64,000 nucleotides of DNA from Williamsoniiplasma lucivorax ATCC 49196 (GTDB taxonomy: Bacteria; Bacillota_I; Bacilli_A; Mycoplasmatales; Mycoplasmataceae): contig NZ_JADH01000004.1 in NCBI RefSeq assembly GCF_000518285.1, positions 1-64,000 on the forward strand. The letters are read 5' to 3'. Shown piece after piece: positions 45,138 to 55,680 of this stretch. The position numbers and the translations under genes are program-made. The number at the start of each line of letters is the position of its first letter. Position 1 is the stretch's first letter. The notes below the pieces were generated by a model that did no database searches, was not told the origin of the DNA, and saw nothing but the letters and a program-made list of their open reading frames with translations.

Positions 45138-45590
45138 CTAAGTGGCTTTTTGATAACATTTTTGACACAAACCATGAATTTCAATTTTAAAATGGTCAAA
45201 AGTCATCTGGTGATTTTGGGCCAATTGTTTTAATCTTGATTCATCAATAACTTGCAACTCCTGATCATCTAAGTGTTGAATAGCTAAACAACTATCACAT
45301 TTTAAATGAACTGATTTAACATCTTGAATTTCATAAACAATTTGTTTGCCATTAAATGTGTTGGCAAACAAGAGATGTTTTTCTAACAACAAGTTTAAGG
45401 TGTTGTAAACACTCATTACATTAGTGTTGGCACTTGTTTTTTCAACAATTTTAATAATGTCATTAATTGTTGGGTGATCAGTGGTAATAATGGCTTTAAT
45501 CACTTCAGATCTAATGTTAGTGACGCGAATGCCATCTTTTTTTAGTTTGCCAATAATTTGGTCATATTTTTTTTGAGCTATCGCATCCAT
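45138..45590 (-). CDS. Fur/PerR-family transcription regulator
   Basis: A 150-residue metal-dependent regulator. The N-terminal winged helix (about 15-85: GIRVTNIRSEVIKAI...NVMSVYNTLNLLLEKHL) is typical of Fur; the structural zinc site is made by Cys98-x2-Cys101 (LKCDSC) and Cys142-x2-Cys145 (LCQKC). It may sense iron, zinc or peroxide; the sequence does not decide. ATG 45590 overlaps the acpP stop in TAATG, an unusual pairing with acyl carrier protein. Targets in this window are not evident. Confidence 0.9.
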   Translation of the reverse strand: MDAIAQKKYDQIIGKLKKDGIRVTNIRSEVIKAIITTDHPTINDIIKIVEKTSANTNVMSVYNTLNLLLEKHLLFANTFNGKQIVYEIQDVKSVHLKCDSCLAIQHLDDQELQVIDESRLKQLAQNHQMTFDHFKIEIHGLCQKCYQKAT

Positions 45591-45817
45591 TATTTACTTA
45601 GTTTTTCAATGATTTTAAGTAATTGATCAATATTCTCAATACTTAAAATTTGGTCATCAGGAATACGAATTGATAATTCGTCTTCTAGTTGAATAACCAT
45701 ATCCATTAAATCTAAAGAATCGACACCCATATCAACAAACTTGGTTTGTTTGTTAATAGCACCTTTGGCACCTTTTGTTTTTAGTGCTTTTATAATTTGA
45801 TCATATATCTTATCCAT
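45590..45817 (-). CDS. acpP: Acyl carrier protein
   Basis: A 75-residue ACP with the phosphopantetheine attachment Ser34 in MGVDSLDLMDM. It carries acyl groups for phospholipid synthesis; mollicutes of this kind lack most of fatty acid synthesis, so it may serve acyl transfer from outside fatty acids (compare the DegV pair nearby). ATG 45817 follows AGAGGA. A TATAAT on the minus strand at 45837-45842 is a probable -10 box. coaD, needed to make the CoA from which the prosthetic group comes, lies 2 kb away. Confidence 0.95.
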   Translation of the reverse strand: MDKIYDQIIKALKTKGAKGAINKQTKFVDMGVDSLDLMDMVIQLEDELSIRIPDDQILSIENIDQLLKIIEKLSK

Positions 45818-45922
45818 GTCTTTGTCCTCTTAAATTATTATACTATTTTTATAAAAATTATAAATCATCAATTCATAAACGCAAAGCTGACTTACTTTTT
45901 ACTTGAAACTATTGTATCAACA

Positions 45923-46270
45923 TTAATCATAAGAAAGTTTATAAATCCAATAATTTGCACTACCATTATTTTCATAGTTAACTTTTACTTGTGTTGGTTT
46001 GTTTTGATCAAATTGAATATCATATTTAAGATGCGGATTTCTTGTTTTTAAAACTTGATATAACTTATCAATATTGATTGTTTTTTGGTCACTAATCATA
46101 TTAACTTCTGGTTGAGTTAAGACAATTGGTTCTAATGCTTCATTTGTTTGCTGATTAAAACTAGTAAATTTTAAAATTAAGGCAATACTTGTTCCCATAA
46201 TACTTAATCAAAAAAGCAAGACAAAAGTTAAATTTAACATTTTGCTTTTACTAATGACTATTTTTTTCAT
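45923..46270 (-). CDS. Small membrane-anchored protein of unknown function
   Basis: A 115-residue protein with one N-terminal membrane helix (about residues 12-34, LNLTFVLLFWLSIMGTSIAL) and an outer or inner soluble part of 80 residues. The start ATG 46270 lies inside the end of the preceding gene (20-base overlap), so the two are translated together. UGA gives Trp in the helix. No known domain is recognised. Confidence 0.65.
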
Positions 46271-47144
46271 AACTTAATTGCGGAATCGCTAACTTTAAAT
46301 TCATAAAATATTTGTGGCCAAATAATTCATAATTCAAATTAAGATATTGACCTCCATTATTGTATGGGTTAAAGATTAAACCTTTTTCCTCTCCTCCTTC
46401 TTGAATTGTTTGCTTTGTTTGATTAATAAATAAATTATTATGCAAGTTAATTGCAAAATAATCTTTCTGATTTTGAATATCCATTTGAGCTTTAAATTCA
46501 TATTTTTTTTCAGAATCACTGATAATTGCAAATTTTTCAAAATTAAAATTCGGTGCATAAACTTCATCCAAAACATTATCAACCATTTCTTTAGTCCCCA
46601 AATTTGGTAATTGGGCATAATTTGGCACAATCGTTTTATATTTCACCTTTAATAAATTTTGGTAGTGATAGTTATAAAAAAATGCCTGCGACTCATTTTT
46701 CACTCATCGCACAATTGCTTGCTTTTCCACATCATCAAAGATTAAAATTTCATTATCAATGAAATTTTCATCTTTCAGTTTTAAATCGATTTTAATATTT
46801 CCTCGTCCTTCATAATAGTGATCAAAAAGATAAGCATAGTTAATTTGCATTTGTTCAGCATATGCTTCTTGAGGAATTTTCACAACTAACACATCTTGGT
46901 TAGTTGTGAAATCGGTTTTGAATTCACTCGTTTCTAATTTAATTTTTTTATTATTTGCATTAATAAAAAAATTGATGTTAAAGTTTTTTAAAGTTTTAAC
47001 ATCTGTTGACTTAAATCAAATCAACATTTTGTAATATGCTTCTTTATCTTTATGGACAATTTTGTTCATAAATGTGGCTGAAGTTTGAATGTTTCAACCA
47101 TTGACTAGCATATCTCTTTTAATATTTATATGTTCTCCAATCAT
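46251..47144 (-). CDS. Hypothetical protein
   Basis: A 297-residue protein, soluble and rich in Asn, Tyr and beta-type patterns (SQAFFYNYHYQNLLKVKYKT). No signal or membrane helix; no known motif. ATG 47144 has AAGGGG at good distance. It overlaps the next gene by 20 bases, suggesting a two-gene unit with a small membrane protein. Function not known. Confidence 0.7.
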
Positions 47145-47193
47145 ACATACCCCTTATTAGATTAGAAATTTTTTGTGAAGATTTGCTAAAAAA

Positions 47194-47219
47194 AATAAAA
47201 AACTAACCAAAAGGTTAGT
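47194..47219 (-). terminator. tRNA-His terminator
   Basis: ACTAACC-AAAA-GGTTAGT stem (47202-47219) with a T-rich run on the minus strand. Confidence 0.75.
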
Positions 47220-47233
47220 ATTTTCTAAAATAA

Positions 47234-47310
47234 TGGGGCGTATAAAGGGAATTGAACCCTCGAATGCCGGGACCACAACCCGGTGCGTTAACCACTTCGC
47301 CATATACGCC
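47234..47310 (-). tRNA. trnH: tRNA-His (anticodon GUG)
   Basis: 77 bases with encoded CCA and the extra 5' G (position -1) facing C73, the identity mark of tRNA-His. The anticodon loop TTGTGGT between CCGGG and CCCGG gives GUG. Confidence 0.95.
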
Positions 47311-47328
47311 ATATATAGCAACATATAG

Positions 47329-47357
47329 ATAATAAATTATGTACTAGTTAATGTCAA
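47329..47357 (-). promoter_or_regulatory. tRNA-His promoter
   Basis: Minus strand TTGACA (47352-47357), 17 bases, TATTAT (47329-47334), 19 bases before the tRNA: a near-consensus promoter. Confidence 0.8.
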
Positions 47358-47379
47358 ATCAGATTGACTGATAAAGTGT

Positions 47380-47814
47380 TTATTTCGCTTCCCTGATTGT
47401 TTTAATTTGTTGCAGTAGTCTTGAAGAGATGGCCAACTCTTCAGTATCAGCAATTAAAATGATAGTTTCAATGTGTGGATTCAGCATTTTATTAGCATGG
47501 GCCATTTCCACTTCAAAGTCAAAATCTTGTTTGTTTCTTACCCCACGTAGTAAAAAATTAAAGTGATGTTCAATCGCAAAATCAATTGTTAATTGTTTAT
47601 AGTTCACCATCACTTTAATTTTTTTATTCCCTTTAATCATCGCTTTGATTTGTTCAACTCGTAATTCAATAGGGGTTTGGTTTTGTTTATCAGGATTGTT
47701 AGTGACCACAATCACCACTTGATCAAAAAAAGTTAAAGCTCTTTTAACCAAAGCTAAATGCCCTTGGTGAAAAGGGTCAAAACTACCAGCAAACATGATT
47801 TTTCGTTTTCTCAC
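47380..47814 (-). CDS. coaD: Phosphopantetheine adenylyltransferase
   Basis: Makes dephospho-CoA from phosphopantetheine and ATP. The 144-residue protein carries the nucleotidyltransferase motif AGSFDPFHQGHLALVKRA, LLRGVRNKQDFDFEVEMA and the ISSRLLQQI stretch (ISSTxVRE in other species). The start is a GTG at 47814 with AGAGG, placed at the usual distance before the GSFDP motif. It has a terminator-like palindrome upstream and a tRNA downstream, so it is probably transcribed alone. Confidence 0.93.
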   Translation of the reverse strand: MRKRKIMFAGSFDPFHQGHLALVKRALTFFDQVVIVVTNNPDKQNQTPIELRVEQIKAMIKGNKKIKVMVNYKQLTIDFAIEHHFNFLLRGVRNKQDFDFEVEMAHANKMLNPHIETIILIADTEELAISSRLLQQIKTIREAK

Positions 47815-47847
47815 AACAAATACCTCTACTAATGATTATAAAATAAA

Positions 47848-47871
47848 AAAAACACTAAATTTAGTGTTTTT
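47848..47871 (-). terminator. Palindromic terminator after the membrane protein gene
   Basis: Perfect palindrome of two 12-base arms (AAAAACACTAAA) just after the stop at 47880; A and T runs allow it to act on either strand. Confidence 0.8.
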
Positions 47872-47879
47872 GATAAGTC

Positions 47880-49496
47880 TTATTTTTTAGCTTTGGTTTT
47901 AGCTTCTGCTTGTTTTCCTTCTTCAGCTAAAGCAAGATTAATTTCTTGTCTTTTTTTACGTGAAGGGATGACGATGTTGTTTAATAACACACCAGAAACT
48001 GATAGATAAACTCAGAATAGAATTAAAACTAAAATTGATAATGTTGAAAGTAAATCAGTATTTCAAGTTACATTCAACATTCCTAGAATTATTCCTAAAA
48101 TGTTAATTCCGACTGATAAGAATCAAGCGATAATTGGTAAGATTACTCCATCAATTAAAACTTTTTTGCTCATTCCTTCTGGAGATTTATTTGCATCCAT
48201 TAATGTTGCAATAACATATAAGATTAAGCAAGTTGATAGAACAGCTGTCCCTAATCTTGAGAAGAAGATGTTCATCATTGATGAAGATGTTCCGGGTGCA
48301 GTAATTGGTCCCATGGCAATAATTCCATTAATTCCAATTGCTAAAGTAATTGCCATCACTATGAATAATGAATAGTAAGATACCGCTGGAATAATTAGAT
48401 CTTTTCTCATGTTTTTGTATGAGGCTTTAGAAATTGTGAATCCAGCATGTAATGCAATAGTGATGATGAATCAAGTCACAATAATTAAGGCTGGGGCAGT
48501 GTTTGATGCTGCTCCTGAAATTCCTAAGGCTCCAATTAATGGCAGAATAACTGCATTAATTGCAATTGTTGGCACAATTGCAAAAATTAGGAAAACATAC
48601 ATTCTAAACATCTCTAGTGAGAATAGTTTTCAAGCTAATTTAGATTGTGTGTCCACTTTAGTTTCAACAGCTTTGTAATAAGCGATTGAGTATTTTGATC
48701 CGATTGATGTATATTCATAACCACGTTTAAAGTCAAAGAACATTTCATCTTGTTTTGTTGTCATTGCATTAATGCGTTCTTTTTCATACATTTCTTTTAA
48801 TGACATAATAACCACTTCACATGGTTTAATAAATCTTTTTAAGTTTCCTTCGACGATTAAAACGTCTCCGATTTCATCCATCATATTGATCAAGTATGTT
48901 GGTTTAAATGCTAGTCCATTGTATGAACCATAAGCAGTTTTAACTTGTTCAAAGTCTCCAGCTACTAGTTTATCGTGTAAATCATTTGCAAATTTAATTG
49001 CATTTTGACAATTGAATAAAATGTTTGATCGTCTTGCTTTCAAGTAAGATTTGATGCCAATCACAGTTCCAAAGAAGATTGTTTTTGTCAATGGTACTAA
49101 CATTGCAAAAACCCCCCCAACTAACACTAATTTAAATGGTGCCAGAATTGTTGCTGTTAATGAATTAGCAGCTCAGAATCCGCCAAAGAAATTTGGAATT
49201 GTGGCGTTAATGATATCACCTTTTGCCAATGGTTTTAATGCTCCATCTACCATTATCATAAGCGCTTCTTTGACTTGTCAGTTTCCATCAGAGAAGGCGA
49301 TGTATTTATCAAAAGATGATGAACCTTGTTGAGCACCCTTACCAACTACAATAATAAGTTTATCTAATGTTGATTGCGCGTCATAAACGTCAAAATTTGT
49401 ATGAAATAGTGATACCCCATCAACAAAAGTTGTATATCCAAAGTAGATTACAAACACGACAAACAAAATAACTAATTGTCTAGTTAATTTTCTCAT
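47880..49496 (-). CDS. Integral membrane protein of unknown function
   Basis: A 538-residue protein with an N-terminal membrane helix (about residues 7-23), a helix at about 115-140, a cytoplasmic charged region of about 140 residues (about 145-285), then about six more helices to residue 500 and a basic tail (PSRKKRQEINLALAEEGK). No family is recognised; the layout of a large soluble loop between helix 2 and 3 resembles no transporter I can name. ATG 49496 has AGAAAGGA, a little far (about 13 bases). UGA is read as Trp five or so times. It lies alone between leuS and coaD. Confidence 0.7.
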
Positions 49497-49538
49497 GTAA
49501 AAAATATTTCCTTTCTATTATTTTTTATTTACCAAATA

Positions 49539-49560
49539 AAAACTACGCCAACGTAGTTTT
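49539..49560 (-). terminator. leuS terminator
   Basis: AAAACTACG/CGTAGTTTT stem with a 4-base loop, then T-rich on the minus strand. Confidence 0.8.
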
Positions 49561-49571
49561 GGCCATTATGG

Positions 49572-51989
49572 TTAATTAACCACAATATTTACAATTTTAT
49601 CAAAAATCACGATTTCTTTCACTATTTTTTTGTTTTTTATGAATTTATCCACATTTTCATCGCTTTTTGCTAATTTAATTAAAGTTTCTTTATCTAATCC
49701 GATTGCCACTTCTTTGGTTCCTCTTAATTTACCATTAACTTGGAAAGCAATTGTGACTGTTGAAGCAATTAATTTGGTTTCATCATAAATTGGTCATGCT
49801 TCATTGACCAAACTAGTTTCATGTCCTAAGATTGATCAGATTTCTTCAGCTAGATGTGGGGCAAATAAAGCCAGCATCTTGACAAACCCCTCAATATAAG
49901 GCTGATAAATTGTTGATGGTTCATATTTATAAAAAGCATTCATTAAAACCATCAATTGTGAAATAGCTGTATTGAGTTTTAATTCATCAACCATAATGGT
50001 CACTTTTTTAACAACATCATGATACACAAAATCAAGTTCTTGATTATTTGTTGTTGAAAAAGTAGTGTTATTGACTAATCTAAAAACACGGTTCAATCAT
50101 TTCAAAGCAGCATCTAATCCATCATAACTTCAAGGTAAGGAGGCATCAAGTGGCCCCATAAACATTTCATATAATCTTAAAGCATCAGCTCCATGTGATT
50201 GAATCACATCATCAGGATTAATCACATTCCCTCAAGATTTAGACATTTTTTTACCATCAGGTCCTAAAATCATTCCTTGGTTATAAAGCTTTTGAAATGG
50301 TTCTTGAGTTTTTAAAATCCCTAAATCATAGAGCACATGATTTCAAAATCTTGCATATAACAAATGTCCAACAGCATGCTCTTGTCCACCAATATATAAA
50401 TCTACAGGCATTCATTTATTAAAACGCGCTTTTGCTTCTTCACTTTCCAAATCAATTAATTGATTTGGTTGATCAGTTAGAATATAAGCTAAATAATATC
50501 AAGATGAACCAGCAGATTGGGGCATAGTGTTAGTTTCTCGTTTAACTTTTTGACCATTCACTTCAATTTCGACTCATTCTTTAACGTTTGCTAAAGGTGA
50601 TTCGCCAGTGCCGCTTGGTTTAATATAACTAGTTTGTGGTAAAGTGACTGGTAAGTCTTTAACATCAATTAAACCAATGTTCCCATCATTTGTATAATAA
50701 ACCGGAAATGGTTCACCATAAAATCTTTGGCGAGAAAATAATCAATCTCTTAACTTGTAATTGATTTTTTTGATTCCTAAATTTTCAGCTTCTAGTCTTT
50801 CAAGAATTTTTCGATTGGCTTCTTGACGATCTAAACCATCTAAAAAGTCAGAATTAATATGTTTAGCTTCACCAACAAATGCTTTACTTTGATCTTTTGC
50901 TGCTAAAACAAATTTAATTGCTAAATTAAATTTAGTGGCAAATTCTCAATCACGTGGGTCATGAGCAGGAACTGCCATGACAGCACCACTTCCGTAATCA
51001 TTTAACACATAATCAGCAATTCAAACCGGAATTGCTTCTTTTGTGATGGGATTAATGGCATAAGCACCAGTAAAGACACCTGTTTTTGGTTTAGAATCAT
51101 CTTTACGGTCAATTTCAGATTTTTGTTTGGTTTGTTTAATATAAGTTTCAACTTCAGATAGTTGGTTTGAAGTTGAAATTAAGTGCACAGCTTCGTGTTC
51201 TGGGGCTAAAACTAAATATGTTGCTCCATAAATCGTATCAGCCCTGGTTGTAAAAACTTTTAAATCAACTCCAGTTTGAGTTTTGAAACTAATTTCCACG
51301 CCTTCAGATTTACCAATTCAATTTTTTTGTAATTCTTTGACTGATTGTGGTCAATCCAATGTTTCTAATCCAGCTAAGAGTTTTTCAGCATAAGCAGTGA
51401 TTTTTAAAACTCATTGTTTCATAGTTTTTTTAACAACAGGATAACCCCCACGTTCACTAACCATGATTCCATCTTTAATTTCAACTTCGTCATTTGCTAA
51501 GACCGTTCCTAAATCTTGTGATCAATTAACTTCAATATCTCGTAATTCAGCTAAGCCTAATTTGTATAATTGTTCAAAAATTCATTGGGTTGTTTTGTAA
51601 AATTCTGGATGGGCAGTATTCACTTCTTTATTAAAATCATAACCAAAACCAAGAGTTTGCAGTTGAGTTCTAAAAGTATCAATATTTTTTAAAGTAAATT
51701 CTCTTGGATCATTCCCTGTACTTAAAGCGTATTGTTCAGCTGGTAGCCCGAAAGCATCTCATCCAATTGGATGAAGAACATCATAACCTTGCATACGACG
51801 AAAACGAGAAAAGACATCAGTTGCTGTATAACCTTTAACATGCCCAACATGTAAACCAGACCCACTGGGATATGGAAACATATCTAAAATATAAGCTTTC
51901 TTATCTTTGTTTGATGTGGTTTGATAAACATCCTTTTCTTTTCAAATTTTTTGTCATTTTTTTTCAATTGCTTTATGTGAAAAATCCAT
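49572..51989 (-). CDS. leuS: Leucyl-tRNA synthetase
   Basis: Class I synthetase of 805 residues. Visible are [20 protein letters not shown] (HIGH), the [12 protein letters not shown] stretch, the editing domain with [20 protein letters not shown], the [19 protein letters not shown] region and [15 protein letters not shown] (KMSKS). More than fifteen UGA codons are read as Trp, so the gene looks shattered under the standard code but is intact. ATG 51989 has AAGGAG. No T-box is seen upstream, where the terminator of the ABC operon lies. Confidence 0.96.
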
Positions 51990-52088
51990 TTTACTCCTTT
52001 ATTTCATTTATTAATTGTACTATTTTTATTGAAAATTAAAAAACTAAATGTTGGATAATAATGAGATTCAAAAAAATGCAAAGAAAAA

Positions 52089-52153
52089 CACTAATTTGGT
52101 CAGTAGTAATGTTTTAAAATTTCGATTTTAAAACATTAAATTCCTAATTAGTG
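52089..52153 (-). terminator. Large composite terminator of the secreted protein/ABC operon
   Basis: An inner perfect 14-bp stem with a TTCG loop (52107-52138) is nested in an outer pair CACTAATT/AATTAGTG (52089-52096, 52146-52153), followed on the minus strand by TTTTTCTTT. The rest of 51990-52182 holds no gene. Confidence 0.7.
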
Positions 52154-52182
52154 AAATTGCTTTTTTAGTGTAGCTAAGATGA

Positions 52183-53682
52183 TTATGTTCTAATTCTATA
52201 ACCAAAATATAGTGCTGTTAATAGAATAAGAAAAACAGTAATATTAATCGGTATTAAATAAGATGAATCAACCACTTTGTTATGGTTTATAGATTTAAGT
52301 TGAATTTTTTTATCATGAAGATTAGTTGGATCATTTGGATTTCCTTGCAAAGGAATTTGATCATATGCTATTTCAAATTTTATATTTAAAACTTGTGGGA
52401 ATAATGGTTTGTTTAAACCATCTCAATTATCATAATAATAATTTTTATTACCACCATAAAACATTAAATTCAAACCAAATAATGGGTTAAAGAAATTGTT
52501 ATTTTTCATTTTATTATTAAATTTTTGAAATAATTCTAATTTAAATAAATCAGCATCAGAAATGATTTTTCCTTTTTCTTTTAGCAAGAACGCATCATAA
52601 AGTAAGGTGTACAATTTTGATTGTAGTCTGGGCGCAGTCTCATTGATGTTCACACGTTTATTTGCATAAGAGCGTAATTTAGCTTTAGATAAATAATCAC
52701 CAAATTTAGATAAAATAATATCATCACTTTGTATTAAGTCTTGAGCCGTTTCAGTACCTCAACTATCATTCGGATATTTGCTTTCAAGACTTTTAAAAAC
52801 ATCATTTATTTCTATAAATTTTTTATTTGCCAATTCTAAAAAATTATTACGATTTATCTCTTCGGTTTCATTTGGCAAGTATCCTTCATTCATCATTTTT
52901 AAAAAATTATACTTATTATCATTTTCCATCAATTGATAAAACTCAAAAGATTCATTTAAATAATTACCAATACCCATATAATCACCATCTGAAAAATCAT
53001 CAGATGAACTAGTTACTCCACCACCAATAACTTCTGATTTTGAACTAGAGAAAATCATATTTCTAGATAAAGGTTCTGGTTTTACTTTATTGCTAATGAA
53101 ATTTCCAGACAGTGCACTAAATATTAAAAGCAATACCATAACAACAGTTGCGAAAACATTTGTCATTTTTGCTTTAAAAATAAATAACAAAAATATAGAT
53201 ATTAGTAGTGTTAAAAAGGCGATGAAGGCAATTCAACCAAAAAACGAAATAAATAAACGATATGAATGTGTTTCATGAATTTGAACTGTACTTACATAAA
53301 ATATAGTATTAACCATGTATTGAGTAAATAAACTTATCGAAATTAATAAAACAATAATCAATAAACGATAAAAATACATGAAATGTTTTTTTAGACCAAT
53401 ACGCATTTCCATTTTATTGACACCTTCAACATTATCATATTGGTATAATTTTGAAAAACAAAATATAGTTCACAAAATGTTTATTAATGAATAGACCAAA
53501 GTTTCAGCAACATAAAAAAAGTAAATGTTAGTATGATCAATATAAGCATTCAGTCCAAATGAACTAATTAACCCAAAAATAATTCCGAAAACTAAATTGA
53601 AAAAAACAATGCCAATAAAATATGGGGTTTTAATTAAATCGAAAAATCTTAATCCAAAGTAAATAATTTTTGTTTTATTCAT
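52183..53682 (-). CDS. ABC-type permease with large extracytoplasmic domain
   Basis: A 499-residue membrane protein: helices at about residues 18-42, 50-72, 98-122, 138-165 and 168-190, then about 270 residues with Ser-rich and charged sequence (SSSKSEVIGGGVTSSSDDFS) probably outside the cell, and a last helix at about 474-492. This is the layout of ABC-2 exporter permeases. ATG 53682 overlaps the ATPase stop by 8 bases, so the two form one transporter. UGA is read as Trp at several sites. Confidence 0.7.
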
Positions 53683-54379
53683 AAACTTCCCCCTTGTAGT
53701 TGATCGCTTCTAAAAACTGCTGTTTAACATTTGGCTTAGCTGGCCCTTGAAATTTGACGGTTCCTTGATCAATAATAATTATTTCATTAAAAAAATTGCT
53801 AAACTCTTCGACCAAATGAGTAATAATAATAATTGTTTTATCACTATTTGCAATTTTTTTAATTTCATCAATAATCATTTGTTTATTTGAAAGATCTAAA
53901 TTTGCTGTTGGTTCATCAAAAAATATAATTTTTGGATTCAAAATTTTACAAGCTAACAAAGAAACCAATTTTTGTTGCCCACTAGATAAAGAGGAAATTA
54001 ATGTTTTTTTCAAATTTTTTTGTAAAAAATAAATGTTTTCTTCATTGAGTTTTTTTTCAAAACCTTTTAGTGTTTGTTTGTTGAATAAATACTGTGTTCT
54101 TAATAAGTTATAAATAGATAAATGTTTTTGTAAATCATTATTATCAGGAAAATAATAGATTTGACTTAAATTTTTTTCATTCATTTTTTGATTATCAAAT
54201 GTAATTGTTCCACTTTCATAATCATATTCATTAAAAATACATTTCAAAAGTGTCGTTTTGCCAACTCCATTATTACCTAATAATCCATAGTGTTTTCCTG
54301 GCTTAAAAATAGCATTAACATCAATTAAAATTTTTTTATTTTTAATTTTTTTTGTTAAATTAGTAACCTTTATTTCCAT
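53675..54379 (-). CDS. ABC transporter ATP-binding protein
   Basis: A 234-residue ATPase with Walker A GNNGVGKT (residues 35-42), Q-loop region YYFPDNN, signature LSSGQQKL, Walker B IIFFDEPTANLDL and the switch His in ITHLVEEF. It powers the permease that follows, most likely an exporter of the type used for peptides, drugs or lipids. ATG 54379 has AGGAG lying in the end of the secreted protein gene, and its end overlaps the permease start, so the three genes are one unit. Confidence 0.9.
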   Translation of the reverse strand: MEIKVTNLTKKIKNKKILIDVNAIFKPGKHYGLLGNNGVGKTTLLKCIFNEYDYESGTITFDNQKMNEKNLSQIYYFPDNNDLQKHLSIYNLLRTQYLFNKQTLKGFEKKLNEENIYFLQKNLKKTLISSLSSGQQKLVSLLACKILNPKIIFFDEPTANLDLSNKQMIIDEIKKIANSDKTIIIITHLVEEFSNFFNEIIIIDQGTVKFQGPAKPNVKQQFLEAINYKGEVYE

Positions 54380-54390
54380 TAATCGTTCTC

Positions 54391-55533
54391 CTAAATTGAA
54401 TTGCTCATATATATGTAATTTATACTCTCAAGTCCAATAAGTGAGATATTGTTACATCCTGAAATTCTTTTTGATGAAGCTTGCCCCATAAAATATAGTG
54501 CATTATTAATATTTTTATAATATAATGAACTACGAATTTGCGAACCAACTTGACTATTTTCCAAAACTATTTTCCCATTTAATAAACTTCCAGAAATCAT
54601 TGTTAACGAAATATCATTTAACAAATATGAGTAGTTCAAAGCATTTATGGTTGCATAAATGCTTTGGTTACCACTATTACAAAAACCTGAAACTGTATAA
54701 GAAACTAATGTTGGTGCAACCATTTTTCAAGAATTCTTAATTTTGTCTTCAAAAATATTTCTTGCTTTATCAAATAAGGAATCTAATGAAATATAATGAG
54801 TTCCTATTGATAATGGCATATTGGCAAATACTGGTTCAGTTTTATTATCCAAATTAATATTTGAATTATTTCCTTCAATTTTATCCAAACTAAACTTTGT
54901 TAAAGTTGCATGATTATATATGCTACCCCAAGCTCAATGATATCAAACACCCATTTTTACATTTATTTTCAAACCAGACGAATCCCATTTTTGTTGAACC
55001 TCAATTCTTCCAGCTTCAGTGTCTGTACCAGACATTTCATATTGCACTTGTTCTGTGTGTTCTTCAGGTCTTAAAGATATGTCAGAGGTTGTTCATTTTA
55101 ATGGCACATTTTTCCCTTCACTATATCTTCAACCTAATTTAGAATCTCACATATTAAATGCATAGTAATATTTCAATTCAATTTTAGAACCAATTTTAGA
55201 AATTAATTCATATTTATTATTTGTGGCAAAATCACTAAAATTATATTGAATTAATGGTAACTCTACGTCATATCACTTATCTTTAGCTAAATAACCCAAG
55301 TTATAATCAATTTTATTATCTTCGGGTGATAATGTGTCGTTTGTTGAATCCAAATATAAACGATATTCTACATTATTTTTTCTTTCATTTTGTGATAAAT
55401 TACTTATTTTAGCATCATTTTGTAATGTAAAAAGTGATGGGTTTTCATTTTTGTTTTGTGTTTTTTGTACAACAATATTCATTGTTGGAGATACAGTTAA
55501 AACAGAACTGCATAATAGTAAAGATTTAAACAT
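54391..55533 (-). CDS. Secreted protein of unknown function, first in an ABC operon
   Basis: A 380-residue protein with an N-terminal hydrophobic signal-like stretch (MFKSLLLCSSVLTVSPTMNI) but no lipobox Cys at the right place, so it may be released or held by the signal. The rest is rich in Asn, Ser, Tyr and Trp with beta-strand patterns, as in secreted beta-proteins. No family is recognised. ATG 55533 has CGAGGT; the upstream in-frame starts lack a ribosome site. It is 11 bases from the ABC ATPase. It could be a substrate, an accessory receptor or a toxin-like product of the transporter; nothing in the sequence decides. Confidence 0.65.
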
Positions 55534-55631
55534 TTTTTTACCTCGCTTTACAAAATTATTAAAACACAAAGTAACATATATTTAGTAGAATAAATTTTCC
55601 AAAAAAGAGATAAATAATTTCCATATTTATA

Positions 55632-55680
55632 CAAAAAAACTAGAAAGTTATCCTTGTTAAGAAATTAACTTTTTAGTTTT
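55632..55680 (-). terminator. Terminator of the MATE gene, containing its stop codon
   Basis: AAAAACTAAAAAGTTA pairs with TAACTTTCTAGTTTTT (one mismatch) and ends in a seven-T run on the minus strand; the stop codon of the MATE gene (55673-55675) lies in the first arm. Confidence 0.75.

Noticed and set aside
45797-46051. Hydrophobic plus-strand frame of 84 codons
   Set aside because: It overlaps the acpP start and the end of the gene at 45923, lacks a ribosome site and is AT-rich low-complexity translation.
48100-48680. Plus-strand open frames of about 90 codons opposite the membrane protein gene at 47880
   Set aside because: They mirror the hydrophobic codons of the gene on the minus strand and have no start signals.
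49572-51989. leuS, and likewise polA and dnaE, look like decayed genes broken by many TGA stops
   Set aside because: TGA is tryptophan in this genome (UCA tRNA-Trp at 44901-44976); with that reading each gene is one open frame with all family motifs.
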